From NCBI GenBank assembly GCA_048268105.1, contig JBLWWH010000006.1, positions 1-64,000 on the forward strand: a stretch of DNA of 64,000 bases. Direction: 5' to 3'. Shown here piece by piece: positions 7,406 to 16,556 of the stretch (the stretch's first letter is position 1; each line of letters starts with the position of its first letter). Source of the DNA: Profundicola sp048268105. Its GTDB lineage: Bacteria; Bacteroidota; Bacteroidia; Flavobacteriales; Weeksellaceae. The notes under the pieces were generated by a model. That model ran no database searches. It worked only from the letters and a program-made list of their open reading frames with translations, and was not told the origin of the DNA. The translations under genes were made by a program, and so were the position numbers.

Positions 7406-9070
7406 TTATTCTTTAGCTTTCCAAATATCGTAAAATTGGTTTGATATAACCAATTTAAATCGATTTCTTGATAAAAATTCTCGTTTGCTTTGTTCGTCAG
7501 TTTCCGAAAAAATATTCTCTTTCGTATCTAAAAATAAAGGTTTTTGTTTTAAGTCTGACATTTGATCAAACAAATCTGGAAATGAGATTAAGTTGTTTCC
7601 TACTAACCAGAACTCTTTAACAGCTGGGGCAGCATCACTTAAATAATATAGCATAGGTTGGTGACCATATATAAACAAATTCTGATTTTGATCCTTATGA
7701 AGTTGAATATCTCTTACAATAGTTTCAATTTTAACGGCTTGAGCTTGTGTGGTTTTAAGTCCCTTGTATTGAGGCAAGTTTATTGGATAAGTAGCCTCTA
7801 ATCTTATATTTGAATTACCACCTAGCCCATAGATAAAGACCAAATGCACCAATGTAGAAAGCATTAAGGTATATAAGCTGGGTATAAATCCGAATAAATT
7901 TAAGTTTTTGGGTAAGTTACTTGTTAAATGTAGCATTGATAAGGGAAATGCTAAGACAAATAGTAAGCTTATTTTTAGGAAAATACCTGTATTAGAACCA
8001 GCGATTTGAATTAACATTAAAAATAATAATAGTAATCCTATGAAGGCTGTTTTTTTAGACGCTTTATAGGCTATAAACGGAATAATAATTAAAGCGGGGG
8101 TTATATATTTAACGGAGTTATTATAATTAAATACAAATGGATAAAAGCTTAGAATACATAGAAATAAAAAAAATAGACTACTAAATAAGATGGTTTTATT
8201 CCATTTTTGAGATGCAAACTTAAAACTAAAGAATAAAATACAGGTTGCTATAAAGTAGAGCAGAAAATAGATTGTATCTAAGAAATATCTATTTAGTACG
8301 AAAAATATATCATATGATTCATTATTATCAGCAAATAGGTTGGTTAGATTTAAAAAATTATTCAAAAAGATTTTATACCATCCTAGGTTTTTTAATACTA
8401 GGAAGAAAAATAATGTCCCTATACCAAAACTAAGCATATAAAGACAAAGAATTTGAAAGTATTTCCTTATAGGTAGATGAATCAATTTTAATAGATGAGC
8501 AATTAAAAGAAAAGCAGGAAACACTACAAGAATAAATATATTAGGAAAACGAGCCAACATCATAGCTGCACTGATTAATCCTAAAACGGCTATATTGGAG
8601 GTGGTTAGACTCTTTTCTCCTTTTCGAATTAGGAATATAAAGAGTATTAGAAAGAAACTTGTTAACAAATCATAGTTAAAAACAATTGGAAAAGCTCTTA
8701 AACAAAAAATGACAGCCGGTAGGATGAAAAAAGGAATAAATTTATTCTTTGGAAATAAATCTTTTAATATCCGCCAGGATAAATAAATATTGATAAAATA
8801 AACTGAGACGGCTAATAATTTTATTCCTAAAATGCCAAGAGAAGGAAATGCCTTTAACCAAAGTCCACCTATCCATTCCGTGAGAAAAATCAAGGAATCC
8901 GTTACTCCCAAGTTTAACCTTTCGAAGAAGAAATGATAAACACTCAGGTTATACCCTGTATCTGTTAAGTCTCCATCTTGCCAAATAAAAATAAAAGGAA
9001 ATAAAAAGATAAAAACCCAAATAATAAGTCTTGAGTTGGAATGACTTAAAATTTGGGTTAATGTTTTCAT
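7406..9070 (-). CDS. Polytopic membrane protein, candidate GT-C glycosyltransferase or O-unit polymerase
   Basis: The 554-residue protein has about 10-12 hydrophobic segments between residues 15 and 430, then a soluble tail of about 120 residues. After the first membrane segment comes an acidic loop (WQDGDLTDTGYNL, about 30-42). Such an acidic first loop is seen in GT-C enzymes that use lipid-linked sugars, of the Dol-P-Man transferase/ArnT kind. No family can be named with certainty. In a Wza/Wzc/Wzx-type locus without an obvious Wzy, it could instead be the polymerase. A TAACTTTG box lies upstream (9090-9097), and rmlB follows within 3 nt. Confidence 0.5.
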   Translation of the reverse strand: MKTLTQILSHSNSRLIIWVFIFLFPFIFIWQDGDLTDTGYNLSVYHFFFERLNLGVTDSLIFLTEWIGGLWLKAFPSLGILGIKLLAVSVYFINIYLSWRILKDLFPKNKFIPFFILPAVIFCLRAFPIVFNYDLLTSFFLILFIFLIRKGEKSLTTSNIAVLGLISAAMMLARFPNIFILVVFPAFLLIAHLLKLIHLPIRKYFQILCLYMLSFGIGTLFFFLVLKNLGWYKIFLNNFLNLTNLFADNNESYDIFFVLNRYFLDTIYFLLYFIATCILFFSFKFASQKWNKTILFSSLFFLFLCILSFYPFVFNYNNSVKYITPALIIIPFIAYKASKKTAFIGLLLLFLMLIQIAGSNTGIFLKISLLFVLAFPLSMLHLTSNLPKNLNLFGFIPSLYTLMLSTLVHLVFIYGLGGNSNIRLEATYPINLPQYKGLKTTQAQAVKIETIVRDIQLHKDQNQNLFIYGHQPMLYYLSDAAPAVKEFWLVGNNLISFPDLFDQMSDLKQKPLFLDTKENIFSETDEQSKREFLSRNRFKLVISNQFYDIWKAKE

Positions 9071-9089
9071 TGGGGGTCTGAATAGTACC

Positions 9090-9097
9090 CAAAGTTA
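9090..9097 (-). promoter_or_regulatory. TAnnTTTG -7 box for 7406-9070 and rmlB
   Basis: The minus strand reads TAACTTTG 19 nt before the ATG at 9070. It may give the last two genes of the block their own promoter. Confidence 0.4.
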
Positions 9098-9107
9098 ACA
9101 AAATAGT

Positions 9108-10394
9108 TTATAACCTAGCATTAACCTTATCTTTTGGTAAGAAATTTTTAACGTCATAGACAACACCATTTTCATTAAGTAAAGCATCTATATCTATATT
9201 TTTGAACTCTGCATGCGCAACGGCTAAGATTATAGCATCGAACTTTTGTTGAGGTATTTCTTGAGTGGTTTCTAAATTATACTCATGTGTAATTTCCTCT
9301 GGATTAGCCCATGGATCATGAATCGTTACATTAACTCCAAATTCTTTTAGGTTATGAACAACATCTACCACTTTCGTATTACGAACATCTGGACAGTTTT
9401 CTTTGAAAGTTATACCAAGGACTAATACATTAGAGCCTTTTACTTTGCAATCATTTTGTAACATTTTCTTCACTACTTCACTAGCAATATATTGCCCCAT
9501 AGAGTCATTCAATCTTCGTCCTGCTAAAATGATTTCTGGGTGATAACCAAATTCTTGGGCTTTTTGAGCTAAATAATATGGATCCACCCCAATGCAATGA
9601 CCACCCACTAAACCTGGTTTAAAAGGAAGGAAATTCCATTTCGTACCCGCTGCTGTTAGTACGTCGTGGGTATCAATTTCCATTAAGTTGAAAATCTTTG
9701 CTAATTCATTAACGAAAGCGATATTGATATCTCGTTGAGAATTCTCAATTACTTTAGCAGCCTCGGCAACTTTTATAGTGGGCGCAAGGTGTGTTCCAGC
9801 AGTAATTACAGATTTATAGATGTCATCAACCACTTTACCTATCTCAGGGGTAGAACCTGAAGTAACTTTTAAGATTTTCTCTACGGTATGTTCCTTATCA
9901 CCTGGGTTAATTCTTTCAGGAGAATAGCCTGCAAAAAAATCTTCGTTAAATTTCAGTCCTGATACTTTTTCTAATACAGGTATACAATCCTCTTCGGTGG
10001 CTCCTGGGTAAACGGTAGATTCATATACTACAATATCACCTTTTTTCAAAACCTTACCTACTGTTTCACTTGCTTTAATTAGAGGAGTCAAAATCGGACG
10101 GTTGTTTTTATCTACAGGTGTTGGCACGGTTATTACATAAAAATTAGAATCTGATATGTCATCTATATTGGCTGTGCAAAACAAACCTTTCTCGTCATAA
10201 GTAGGATTATTTTTAATTAAAGCAGATTGTAATAATTCATCAGACACTTCTAAGGTATCGTCATGACCTTGATTTAATTTATCGACTCTTGCTTGGTGGA
10301 TATCAAAACCAACAACTGGGAATTTTTCGGCAAATAATCTAGCCAAGGGTAAACCTACATATCCTAGTCCAATAACAGCTATTTTTTTGTTCAT
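9108..10394 (-). CDS. TviB/WbpO-type UDP-HexNAc 6-dehydrogenase
   Basis: This 428-residue nucleotide-sugar dehydrogenase oxidises C6 of UDP-GlcNAc or UDP-GalNAc to the uronic acid with NAD. It has GLGYVGLP (9-16) for NAD binding, Lys213 in EAAKVIEN, and the catalytic Cys267 in GGHCIGVDPYYL. The segment TKWNFLPFKPGLVGGHCIGV (251-270) follows TviB/WbpO rather than WecC. The gene downstream of the TviC-like epimerase matches the Vi-antigen arrangement, so UDP-GalNAcA is the likely product of the pair. Use of UDP-ManNAc cannot be ruled out. Confidence 0.85.
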   Translation of the reverse strand: MNKKIAVIGLGYVGLPLARLFAEKFPVVGFDIHQARVDKLNQGHDDTLEVSDELLQSALIKNNPTYDEKGLFCTANIDDISDSNFYVITVPTPVDKNNRPILTPLIKASETVGKVLKKGDIVVYESTVYPGATEEDCIPVLEKVSGLKFNEDFFAGYSPERINPGDKEHTVEKILKVTSGSTPEIGKVVDDIYKSVITAGTHLAPTIKVAEAAKVIENSQRDINIAFVNELAKIFNLMEIDTHDVLTAAGTKWNFLPFKPGLVGGHCIGVDPYYLAQKAQEFGYHPEIILAGRRLNDSMGQYIASEVVKKMLQNDCKVKGSNVLVLGITFKENCPDVRNTKVVDVVHNLKEFGVNVTIHDPWANPEEITHEYNLETTQEIPQQKFDAIILAVAHAEFKNIDIDALLNENGVVYDVKNFLPKDKVNARL

Positions 10395-10412
10395 ACGATT
10401 AATTTCTTGAGT

Positions 10413-11396
10413 TTATATTTTTAAATTTTCCCAATACCAAGCAACGGCTTCCTTCAAGCCATCTTTGAAAACATGGGTGGGTTGATAGTTTAAATTTTCT
10501 TGGGCTTTTTGAATAGAAGCAAGTGAGTGTGGCACATCACCTTTTCTATTAGGGCCATGTTTGATCTCTACTTCAGCTATTTTTGGATCATATTTAGCTA
10601 AGAATGAACGCAAGATCTCAGCCATTTCTTTAATAGTAATTCGATCACCAACAGCCGTATTATAAACTTGATTTAAAGCATTTTCATTTTCTGTTTCTAT
10701 GGCTCTTAAATTCATTTGAACTACATTGTCTATGTAGGTGAAATCTCTAGAATAGGTACCATCTCCATTGATGATAGGAGATTCATGTTTCATAAACTGT
10801 AACACAAATTTTGGAATCACTGCGGCATAAGCGCCATTGGGGTCTTGTCTACGACCAAATACATTAAAGTATCTTAATCCTATTGTATCTAAGCCATATA
10901 CCTTTTGAAAAACATCGGCATAAACCTCATTCACTAATTTGGTAACTGCATAAGGTGACAAAGGTTTACCAATGTTTTCTTCTACTTTAGGTAAAGCTTT
11001 TGAATCACCGTAAGTAGATGAGCTTGCCGCATATACAAATCTTTTAACTTTATTATCTTTAGCGGCTACTAACATATTTAAAAAACCACTTACATTCACA
11101 TCGTTACTTGTAATAGGATCGTTGATGGATCTAGGCACAGAGCCTAAAGCTGCTTGATGTAGTATAAAATCTACACCTTTACATATTTCTTGGCAAGTTT
11201 CTATATCTCTAATATCACCTTCTGTGAAATTAAATTTGTCATGTGATAAAAAAGGCTCTATATTTTTTTTATGTCCCGTAGCGAAGTTATCAAGAGCCTT
11301 GACTTGGTATCCTTCATTTAATAATACCTCTACTAAGTTAGATCCAATAAACCCTGCTGCTCCTGTTACTAATACGGTTGTATTTGTTCTATTCAT
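10413..11396 (-). CDS. TviC/WbpP-type UDP-N-acetylhexosamine C4-epimerase
   Basis: This 327-residue extended short-chain dehydrogenase interconverts UDP-GlcNAc/GalNAc or their uronic acids at C4. It shows TGAAGFIGSNL (11-21), QAALGSVPRSINDP, which is characteristic of TviC/WbpP, an SSSTYG catalytic stretch, and YAVTKLVNE for the YxxxK dyad. The ATG shares its A with the Wzc stop codon (TAATG at 11398-11394), so translation is likely coupled. The TviB-like dehydrogenase follows after 18 nt. Family members differ in whether they prefer acetylated or uronic substrates. Confidence 0.87.
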   Translation of the reverse strand: MNRTNTTVLVTGAAGFIGSNLVEVLLNEGYQVKALDNFATGHKKNIEPFLSHDKFNFTEGDIRDIETCQEICKGVDFILHQAALGSVPRSINDPITSNDVNVSGFLNMLVAAKDNKVKRFVYAASSSTYGDSKALPKVEENIGKPLSPYAVTKLVNEVYADVFQKVYGLDTIGLRYFNVFGRRQDPNGAYAAVIPKFVLQFMKHESPIINGDGTYSRDFTYIDNVVQMNLRAIETENENALNQVYNTAVGDRITIKEMAEILRSFLAKYDPKIAEVEIKHGPNRKGDVPHSLASIQKAQENLNYQPTHVFKDGLKEAVAWYWENLKI

Positions 11397-13807
11397 TATT
11401 TAAGGTTTATTCCAAAACTAGATAAGAATCTTTTTAAAGGTGATCTTCGTCTATTCACGCTTCCATAACCATAACCATAACCATAGTTATACTTATAACC
11501 ATAAGCATAACCTGAATGTGCCGTAGATATATCGTTCAAAGCAAAGACTAGGTTTTTCAACCTGCCTTCTTCAATAGCGTCCATAGGTACTTTAATAACA
11601 TCCTTGGGTGTGAACTCAGATCTAGTAACATACACCGTAAGATCTGCTGTACTACTTATATGATAGGTATCTGAAACTAATACCAGAGGTGCACTATCAA
11701 TCACTACATAATCGTAGATGTTTGAAAGCTCATCAATCAATTCATCAAATTTTGGACTCATTAATAATTCAGTTGGATTAGGTGGGATTCTCCCGGAAAA
11801 TATAATATGTGTTTGTCCATCTGACTTAGAAACATTAATGATTTCTTCTAAAGATACATCATCACTATATAAATATTCTGTTAACCCAATTGCATTTTTG
11901 CTGGTTCGATCATAACGATGTAATTGAGGGTTTCTAATATCTGCCCCAACGATTATGGCTGACTTACCTTTTAATTGACCTAAAATATGTGCATAGTTCA
12001 TCGAGACAAAGGTTTTCCCCTCACCCTTAATGCTTGAAGTAACCAATATAACTTTACCTCCTTTCTTATCAGATAACCTCCTAGACAGGACGAATTCTAT
12101 ATTCGTACGCATGATTCGGAAGGCCTCTGACATCACACTAAGATCACTTCCGACTAATTTAAATTCCTCCTCCATAGAAATTTTAGGAAGTTCTGCCACA
12201 ACGGGCTCACCCTTAACCAATTCTTCTAGGTCTCCTCGTGTTTCTATTTTATTCTTAAGTAATTCTTTGGTGTAGATGACAGCTAAAGGAAGCAATAAAC
12301 CTAGCGCAAAAGCCCCGAAATAATATCTAGACTTAACAGGACTAACCGGTCCTATACTTGAAGGAGGATCGATGATTTTAGCTTTTTCGGAGGTAATAGC
12401 TTTCGAAATCGCAGCTTCTTCGCGCTTCTGAAGCAACAATAAATAAAGATTTTCTTTAATATGTTGTTGTCTTTCAATTTCTCTACTTATTCTTTCTAAT
12501 CGTGGTACCGAGCTTTTCATACTCGATGCCTGACCTAATTGACTAGCAATATCATTTCGCATTCTTTGTAATGAAGAAGTCTTTTTACTAATATTTGATA
12601 AGATAGCTGATTTAGTGCTCTCGATATTAGCAGTGAGATTTATTACATCAGGATGTTGGTCCGTAGCTCCTGTAGCTAATAAGTTATTTCTTTCGGCAAC
12701 GAGTTGATTATAATTACTCACCGCTTGATTTGTTCCACCAGAGGATTCACTAACATCAGCTGGTAAGATTTCATCGATGCCTTGGGATTGAACATGATTT
12801 TTATAGGATTGTGCTAGACTTAGCTGAGTTTCGATTGAAATTAAATTACTTTCTAATCCAGGTTTCATACTAATACTTTGGCCAGCTTCAGCTTCTAGGT
12901 TTGCAAGTGAATTTCTTTCTTTAAAATCTTCCTTTGTGCCTTCAACTCCTCCAAGTTCCTCATTAATTTGAGCAATTCTCTCTTCAATAAATTCTTCTGT
13001 CTTTTCGAACTCTAGGTTTTTATCTGCAATAGCATCTCTGTTATATACTACGATCAGATGGTTTAAAATCGCTTCAGCTTTGTCTGTATTGGCTGAGTTC
13101 ATATACATGTTCAAAACCGTAGAATAATTTCCGCTAGTTTCTATGTTCAAAGAATTTTGCAAAAACTTAGCAGTTCTTTTGGGATCCGAAATACTTACTT
13201 TAAATTGATCTTTTTCGGCTTTATTACCTTTAGGGTTTTTAAAAAAAACAAAAGTGTTTTTATTTAATAGAAATGGTTTATTGACTTGGGTATCAATTAC
13301 TTGGCCACTCGAGGTAGTCACCTGAATTTTAGGATGATTATAAGCTACCTGAAAATTTTGATAAATAGGTTGTAGTGTATCTACAGGGTAGGACTTTAAA
13401 AGAATAGGTAATTCACGACCAAATGCTTCCACTTCAATAACTCTTCCTTTTCTTGTGTAGGTGTTTTCTAATCCAAGATCATCTACGACGGACTTCATAA
13501 GACGAATGGATTTTAGAATTTGAATTTCGTTATCTATTCCACCATTTAAATTTCCCGTAAGGGCAATGTCGCTAAAGAGCATATTAGTTCCCGGATTTTG
13601 TTTTGCATCCTTGACCAAAACTTTAACATTGGTTTGATAAATCGGGGTTAAGTATCTTGTATATAGCCAAGCTAGAAACAAAAAGAATAGTATGCTTAAT
13701 AGAAATAGGGGCCACCTCCTTACATAAGCCGCTATGTTTCTTCTAAGTTTTTCGGTTCTCTGATGAGAGGATTCTTCTATAAATGGATTATGAATGTCTT
13801 TATTCAT
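11396..13807 (-). CDS. Wzc-like capsule chain-length regulator with tyrosine autokinase
   Basis: The 803-residue inner-membrane protein couples polymer chain length to export through Wza. It has a Wzz domain with membrane spans near 33-50 and 497-512, a periplasmic coiled-coil region between them, and a cytoplasmic BY-kinase. Kinase motifs are Walker A (SSIKGEGKT, 591-599), Walker A' (IIVGADIR, 618-625) and Walker B (VVIDSAP, 701-707). The tail from 767 to 781 has tyrosine at every second residue, eight in all, the expected autophosphorylation cluster. The gene follows Wza by 5 nt and overlaps the next gene by 1 nt. Confidence 0.92.
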   Translation of the reverse strand: MNKDIHNPFIEESSHQRTEKLRRNIAAYVRRWPLFLLSILFFLFLAWLYTRYLTPIYQTNVKVLVKDAKQNPGTNMLFSDIALTGNLNGGIDNEIQILKSIRLMKSVVDDLGLENTYTRKGRVIEVEAFGRELPILLKSYPVDTLQPIYQNFQVAYNHPKIQVTTSSGQVIDTQVNKPFLLNKNTFVFFKNPKGNKAEKDQFKVSISDPKRTAKFLQNSLNIETSGNYSTVLNMYMNSANTDKAEAILNHLIVVYNRDAIADKNLEFEKTEEFIEERIAQINEELGGVEGTKEDFKERNSLANLEAEAGQSISMKPGLESNLISIETQLSLAQSYKNHVQSQGIDEILPADVSESSGGTNQAVSNYNQLVAERNNLLATGATDQHPDVINLTANIESTKSAILSNISKKTSSLQRMRNDIASQLGQASSMKSSVPRLERISREIERQQHIKENLYLLLLQKREEAAISKAITSEKAKIIDPPSSIGPVSPVKSRYYFGAFALGLLLPLAVIYTKELLKNKIETRGDLEELVKGEPVVAELPKISMEEEFKLVGSDLSVMSEAFRIMRTNIEFVLSRRLSDKKGGKVILVTSSIKGEGKTFVSMNYAHILGQLKGKSAIIVGADIRNPQLHRYDRTSKNAIGLTEYLYSDDVSLEEIINVSKSDGQTHIIFSGRIPPNPTELLMSPKFDELIDELSNIYDYVVIDSAPLVLVSDTYHISSTADLTVYVTRSEFTPKDVIKVPMDAIEEGRLKNLVFALNDISTAHSGYAYGYKYNYGYGYGYGSVNRRRSPLKRFLSSFGINLK
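11464..11520 (-). repeat. Hexanucleotide tract encoding the Wzc tyrosine tail
   Basis: On the coding strand the unit GGTTAT recurs with variants and encodes alternating Gly/Ala/Lys/Asn and Tyr. Gain or loss of a unit would change the tail by two residues without a frameshift. Confidence 0.6.
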
Positions 13808-13812
13808 GGAAT

Positions 13813-14562
13813 TTATTTGAAAAGTGCATAAATGGTTAATACAAATCCCAAAACTGTTAATCCGTCTCTAATGGGACGAGAGTTAAACTCGATAGCTTTA
13901 GATTTAGTTGGCATAGCATAGACGATGTCATTTTGTCTAAGATAATAATATTCAGAATTGATAGTATTTGCATCCAATAAATTAATAAATTTCTTTTGTC
14001 TAATTCCATCAACTGTTCTAATAATCATTACGGAATCACGTATAGCATATAAGTTCATGTCACCTGATCTTGCTATTGCCTCCATTAAATTAAGTTTTTC
14101 TGAAGTAGATTGGACAACACCTGGATTATTAAATTCACCAAGCATGGTTACTCTAAAATTAAGAAACCTAACATTAACTATGGGGTCTTTCACGTACTGT
14201 GAAATCTTGTCTTGTAAAAAAACTGACAACTCTTGTCTTGTCTTACCTATCACTTTAATTGAACCTAACATAGGCATGTCAATCTCACCATTACTACTAA
14301 CGACGTAAGCCACAGGGCTATTTTCGGATACCCCTTGTGATGCATTTGTTATTGTACCTAAATTAAAGGGTTCTGCTAACTTTGGATTAAAAGTATTTAC
14401 ATTAATACTTAACGCATCACCTGTTTGAATTTTAGGATCCTCGTAAATCTCAGGAGTTTCATTAATAACCTGATCTAGATTTTGAAAATACCAAACATCT
14501 TTTTGTGTTCTACAGGATGATATTAAGGATATTAATAGTATAAATAATATGAATCTATTCAT
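13813..14562 (-). CDS. Wza-like polysaccharide export lipoprotein
   Basis: The 249-residue outer-membrane export protein should form the pore for the polymer made here. A signal peptide ends in a lipobox, LISSC, with Cys17 as the lipidated residue. A Poly_export (BON-like) domain follows with QTGDALSINV and VRFLNFRVTMLGE blocks, then a SLBB-type region. A hydrophobic helix closes the protein (about 232-248), replacing the amphipathic barrel helix of E. coli Wza, and the protein is shorter than that one. The ATG at 14562 is chosen over 14586 because it places the signal peptide correctly. Wzc follows within 5 nt. Confidence 0.88.
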   Translation of the reverse strand: MNRFILFILLISLISSCRTQKDVWYFQNLDQVINETPEIYEDPKIQTGDALSINVNTFNPKLAEPFNLGTITNASQGVSENSPVAYVVSSNGEIDMPMLGSIKVIGKTRQELSVFLQDKISQYVKDPIVNVRFLNFRVTMLGEFNNPGVVQSTSEKLNLMEAIARSGDMNLYAIRDSVMIIRTVDGIRQKKFINLLDANTINSEYYYLRQNDIVYAMPTKSKAIEFNSRPIRDGLTVLGFVLTIYALFK

Positions 14563-14588
14563 AAGTTGTGTACTAGGTTGGGGCAAAA

Positions 14589-16556
14589 TTAAGTAATTTT
14601 TTCAGGATTAGCATCAAGGCATTCAAATTCAGAATTCTGACTTTTATATTCTGGAACTAAATCCTTAATCATTTGTACTAGTTCATTTTTGGTTTTCTTA
14701 ACCGTGGCGCGTGCAATTTCTTTGGTTTGTTTTTCCATGACAACATAAGGCATGGTGGTATCTTTAGCACGCATAATCTTTTCGTGATGAGTAGCTAAAG
14801 TCTTAGATTGATCACTGAGCAACTCCTCGTAGAGCTTTTCACCAGGTCGTAAACCAGTGATCTTTATTTCTATATCAACATCCGGTTCTAATCCACTTAA
14901 TTTAATCATTTTCTTTGCTAAATCTAATATTTTAACAGGCTCTCCCATGTCAAATACAAAAATCTCTCCACCTTGACCCATGGTTCCTGCTTGTAATACC
15001 AATTCACAAGCTTCGGGGATGGTCATGAAATAACGCGTGATGTCAGGATGGGTCAAAGTTAAAGGTCCTCCTGCTTCAATCTGTTTTCTAAATAAAGGAA
15101 TTACAGATCCATTAGAGCCTAATACATTTCCAAATCTTGTAGTGATAAATTTGGTGGTATTATTCTCTTTTTCTTGTAATGATTGAACATATAATTCTGC
15201 AACACGTTTAGAAGCTCCCATAACATTGGTAGGGTTAACTGCCTTATCCGTGGAAATCATAACGAAACGATTGATCCTATATTCATTAGATAAATCTGCT
15301 AGAATTCTAGTCCCCATAATGTTGACATAGATAGCTTCATGTGGGTTTTCTTCTACAATAGGCACATGCTTATAGGCTGCTGCATGATATACCATAGAAA
15401 AGTTGTACTTCTTAAATAAAGGTTCAATTCTATACCTATTACTCACATTGGCTAGATGGAAAATGAATTTAATCTCTGGATGTTTTTTCTCCATTTCTAG
15501 CTTTATGTCGTTTAGTGGTGTTTCAGCTTGATCCACTACTACCACTAGAGCAGGCTTAAATTGAGCTACTTTTCTTACAATCTCACTTCCAATAGATCCT
15601 GCGCCTCCAGTAACCAAAACATTCTTGCCTAAATGCCTTTTGCTAATAGCATCATTTTCAATCGTGATTTGTTCTCTATACAACAAGTCTTCAATTTCTA
15701 AGGAATGAATATTCTTCTTCTCGATACCCTTGGTCTCCTCGAAAGTTTGAAAAGGAATATGATATAATTTAATCTTCTTTTGAATAAGTTGATTGATTAA
15801 ATCTTGGTTTTCATCCGCGCGCATGTCTTTATCTGGAAAAACGATACCGTCGATTCTATGATTCATGAAGTCACTTTGAATGATCTTATTAATGGAATAA
15901 ATCTTTTTACCTAGAATTCGACTATTACTTGGTGTTCTTTGCGATGAAATAAAACCAATCACATTAAATCCATTGCTTATGGTTTCATTTAAAACATTAC
16001 CGATAGCCACAGCGCTATCGTCTGTGCCATAGACCATAACTTCTTTTAAAGCCTTATCATCTTTAAATTTTAAGAACATTAAGAAAGCAAGCTTTACATA
16101 AAATCTAAATAAGGATAGCATCAAAAAGGCTAAGAGAATGAAAAAGAAGAGAGGTGGATCAAATACCAATTTCTTTTCAGGAATCATATCCTGACCTATA
16201 AAGTAATAATAAGCATAATTAATGAACAGAATCGTGATTAAGGCACTGAAGGTTGCCAGCGATATTTTAATAATATCACGTATACTCGAATGTCTAACAA
16301 TTCCCGAAGAAACTTTAAAAACATATAAATAAAATACCACAACACCTACTAATAAGCTGAAAGTAAGGTAGGTGTTGAAAGATCCAAACTCCTTAATTCC
16401 CCAAATATTCATGAGGAAATAGGTAACCAATAAAGAAAATATTACCGTCCCTATATCAATTGATAAGATAGCCCATCTTGGTAGGTGATCGATAGCGTGT
16501 AGCTTCTCAGCTAGCTTGGCTAGTATTCCAGAATCTTTTACTTTAAAATTCATCAT
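14589..16556 (-). CDS. PglF/FlaA1-type membrane UDP-GlcNAc 4,6-dehydratase
   Basis: The 655-residue protein has four membrane helices in the first 165 residues, a CoA-binding-like domain (about 170-290), and a C-terminal short-chain dehydrogenase domain starting with TGGAGSIGSEIV (316-327). The TDKAVNPTNVMGASKR stretch is the active-site segment of the PglF/WbpM/CapD group. These enzymes make UDP-4-keto-6-deoxy-HexNAc. Lying directly before Wza and after PglE/PglD/PglC-like genes, it fits the first step toward UDP-diNAc-bacillosamine. It starts right next to the aminotransferase stop, with no intervening bases. Confidence 0.88.
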   Translation of the reverse strand: MMNFKVKDSGILAKLAEKLHAIDHLPRWAILSIDIGTVIFSLLVTYFLMNIWGIKEFGSFNTYLTFSLLVGVVVFYLYVFKVSSGIVRHSSIRDIIKISLATFSALITILFINYAYYYFIGQDMIPEKKLVFDPPLFFFILLAFLMLSLFRFYVKLAFLMFLKFKDDKALKEVMVYGTDDSAVAIGNVLNETISNGFNVIGFISSQRTPSNSRILGKKIYSINKIIQSDFMNHRIDGIVFPDKDMRADENQDLINQLIQKKIKLYHIPFQTFEETKGIEKKNIHSLEIEDLLYREQITIENDAISKRHLGKNVLVTGGAGSIGSEIVRKVAQFKPALVVVVDQAETPLNDIKLEMEKKHPEIKFIFHLANVSNRYRIEPLFKKYNFSMVYHAAAYKHVPIVEENPHEAIYVNIMGTRILADLSNEYRINRFVMISTDKAVNPTNVMGASKRVAELYVQSLQEKENNTTKFITTRFGNVLGSNGSVIPLFRKQIEAGGPLTLTHPDITRYFMTIPEACELVLQAGTMGQGGEIFVFDMGEPVKILDLAKKMIKLSGLEPDVDIEIKITGLRPGEKLYEELLSDQSKTLATHHEKIMRAKDTTMPYVVMEKQTKEIARATVKKTKNELVQMIKDLVPEYKSQNSEFECLDANPEKIT

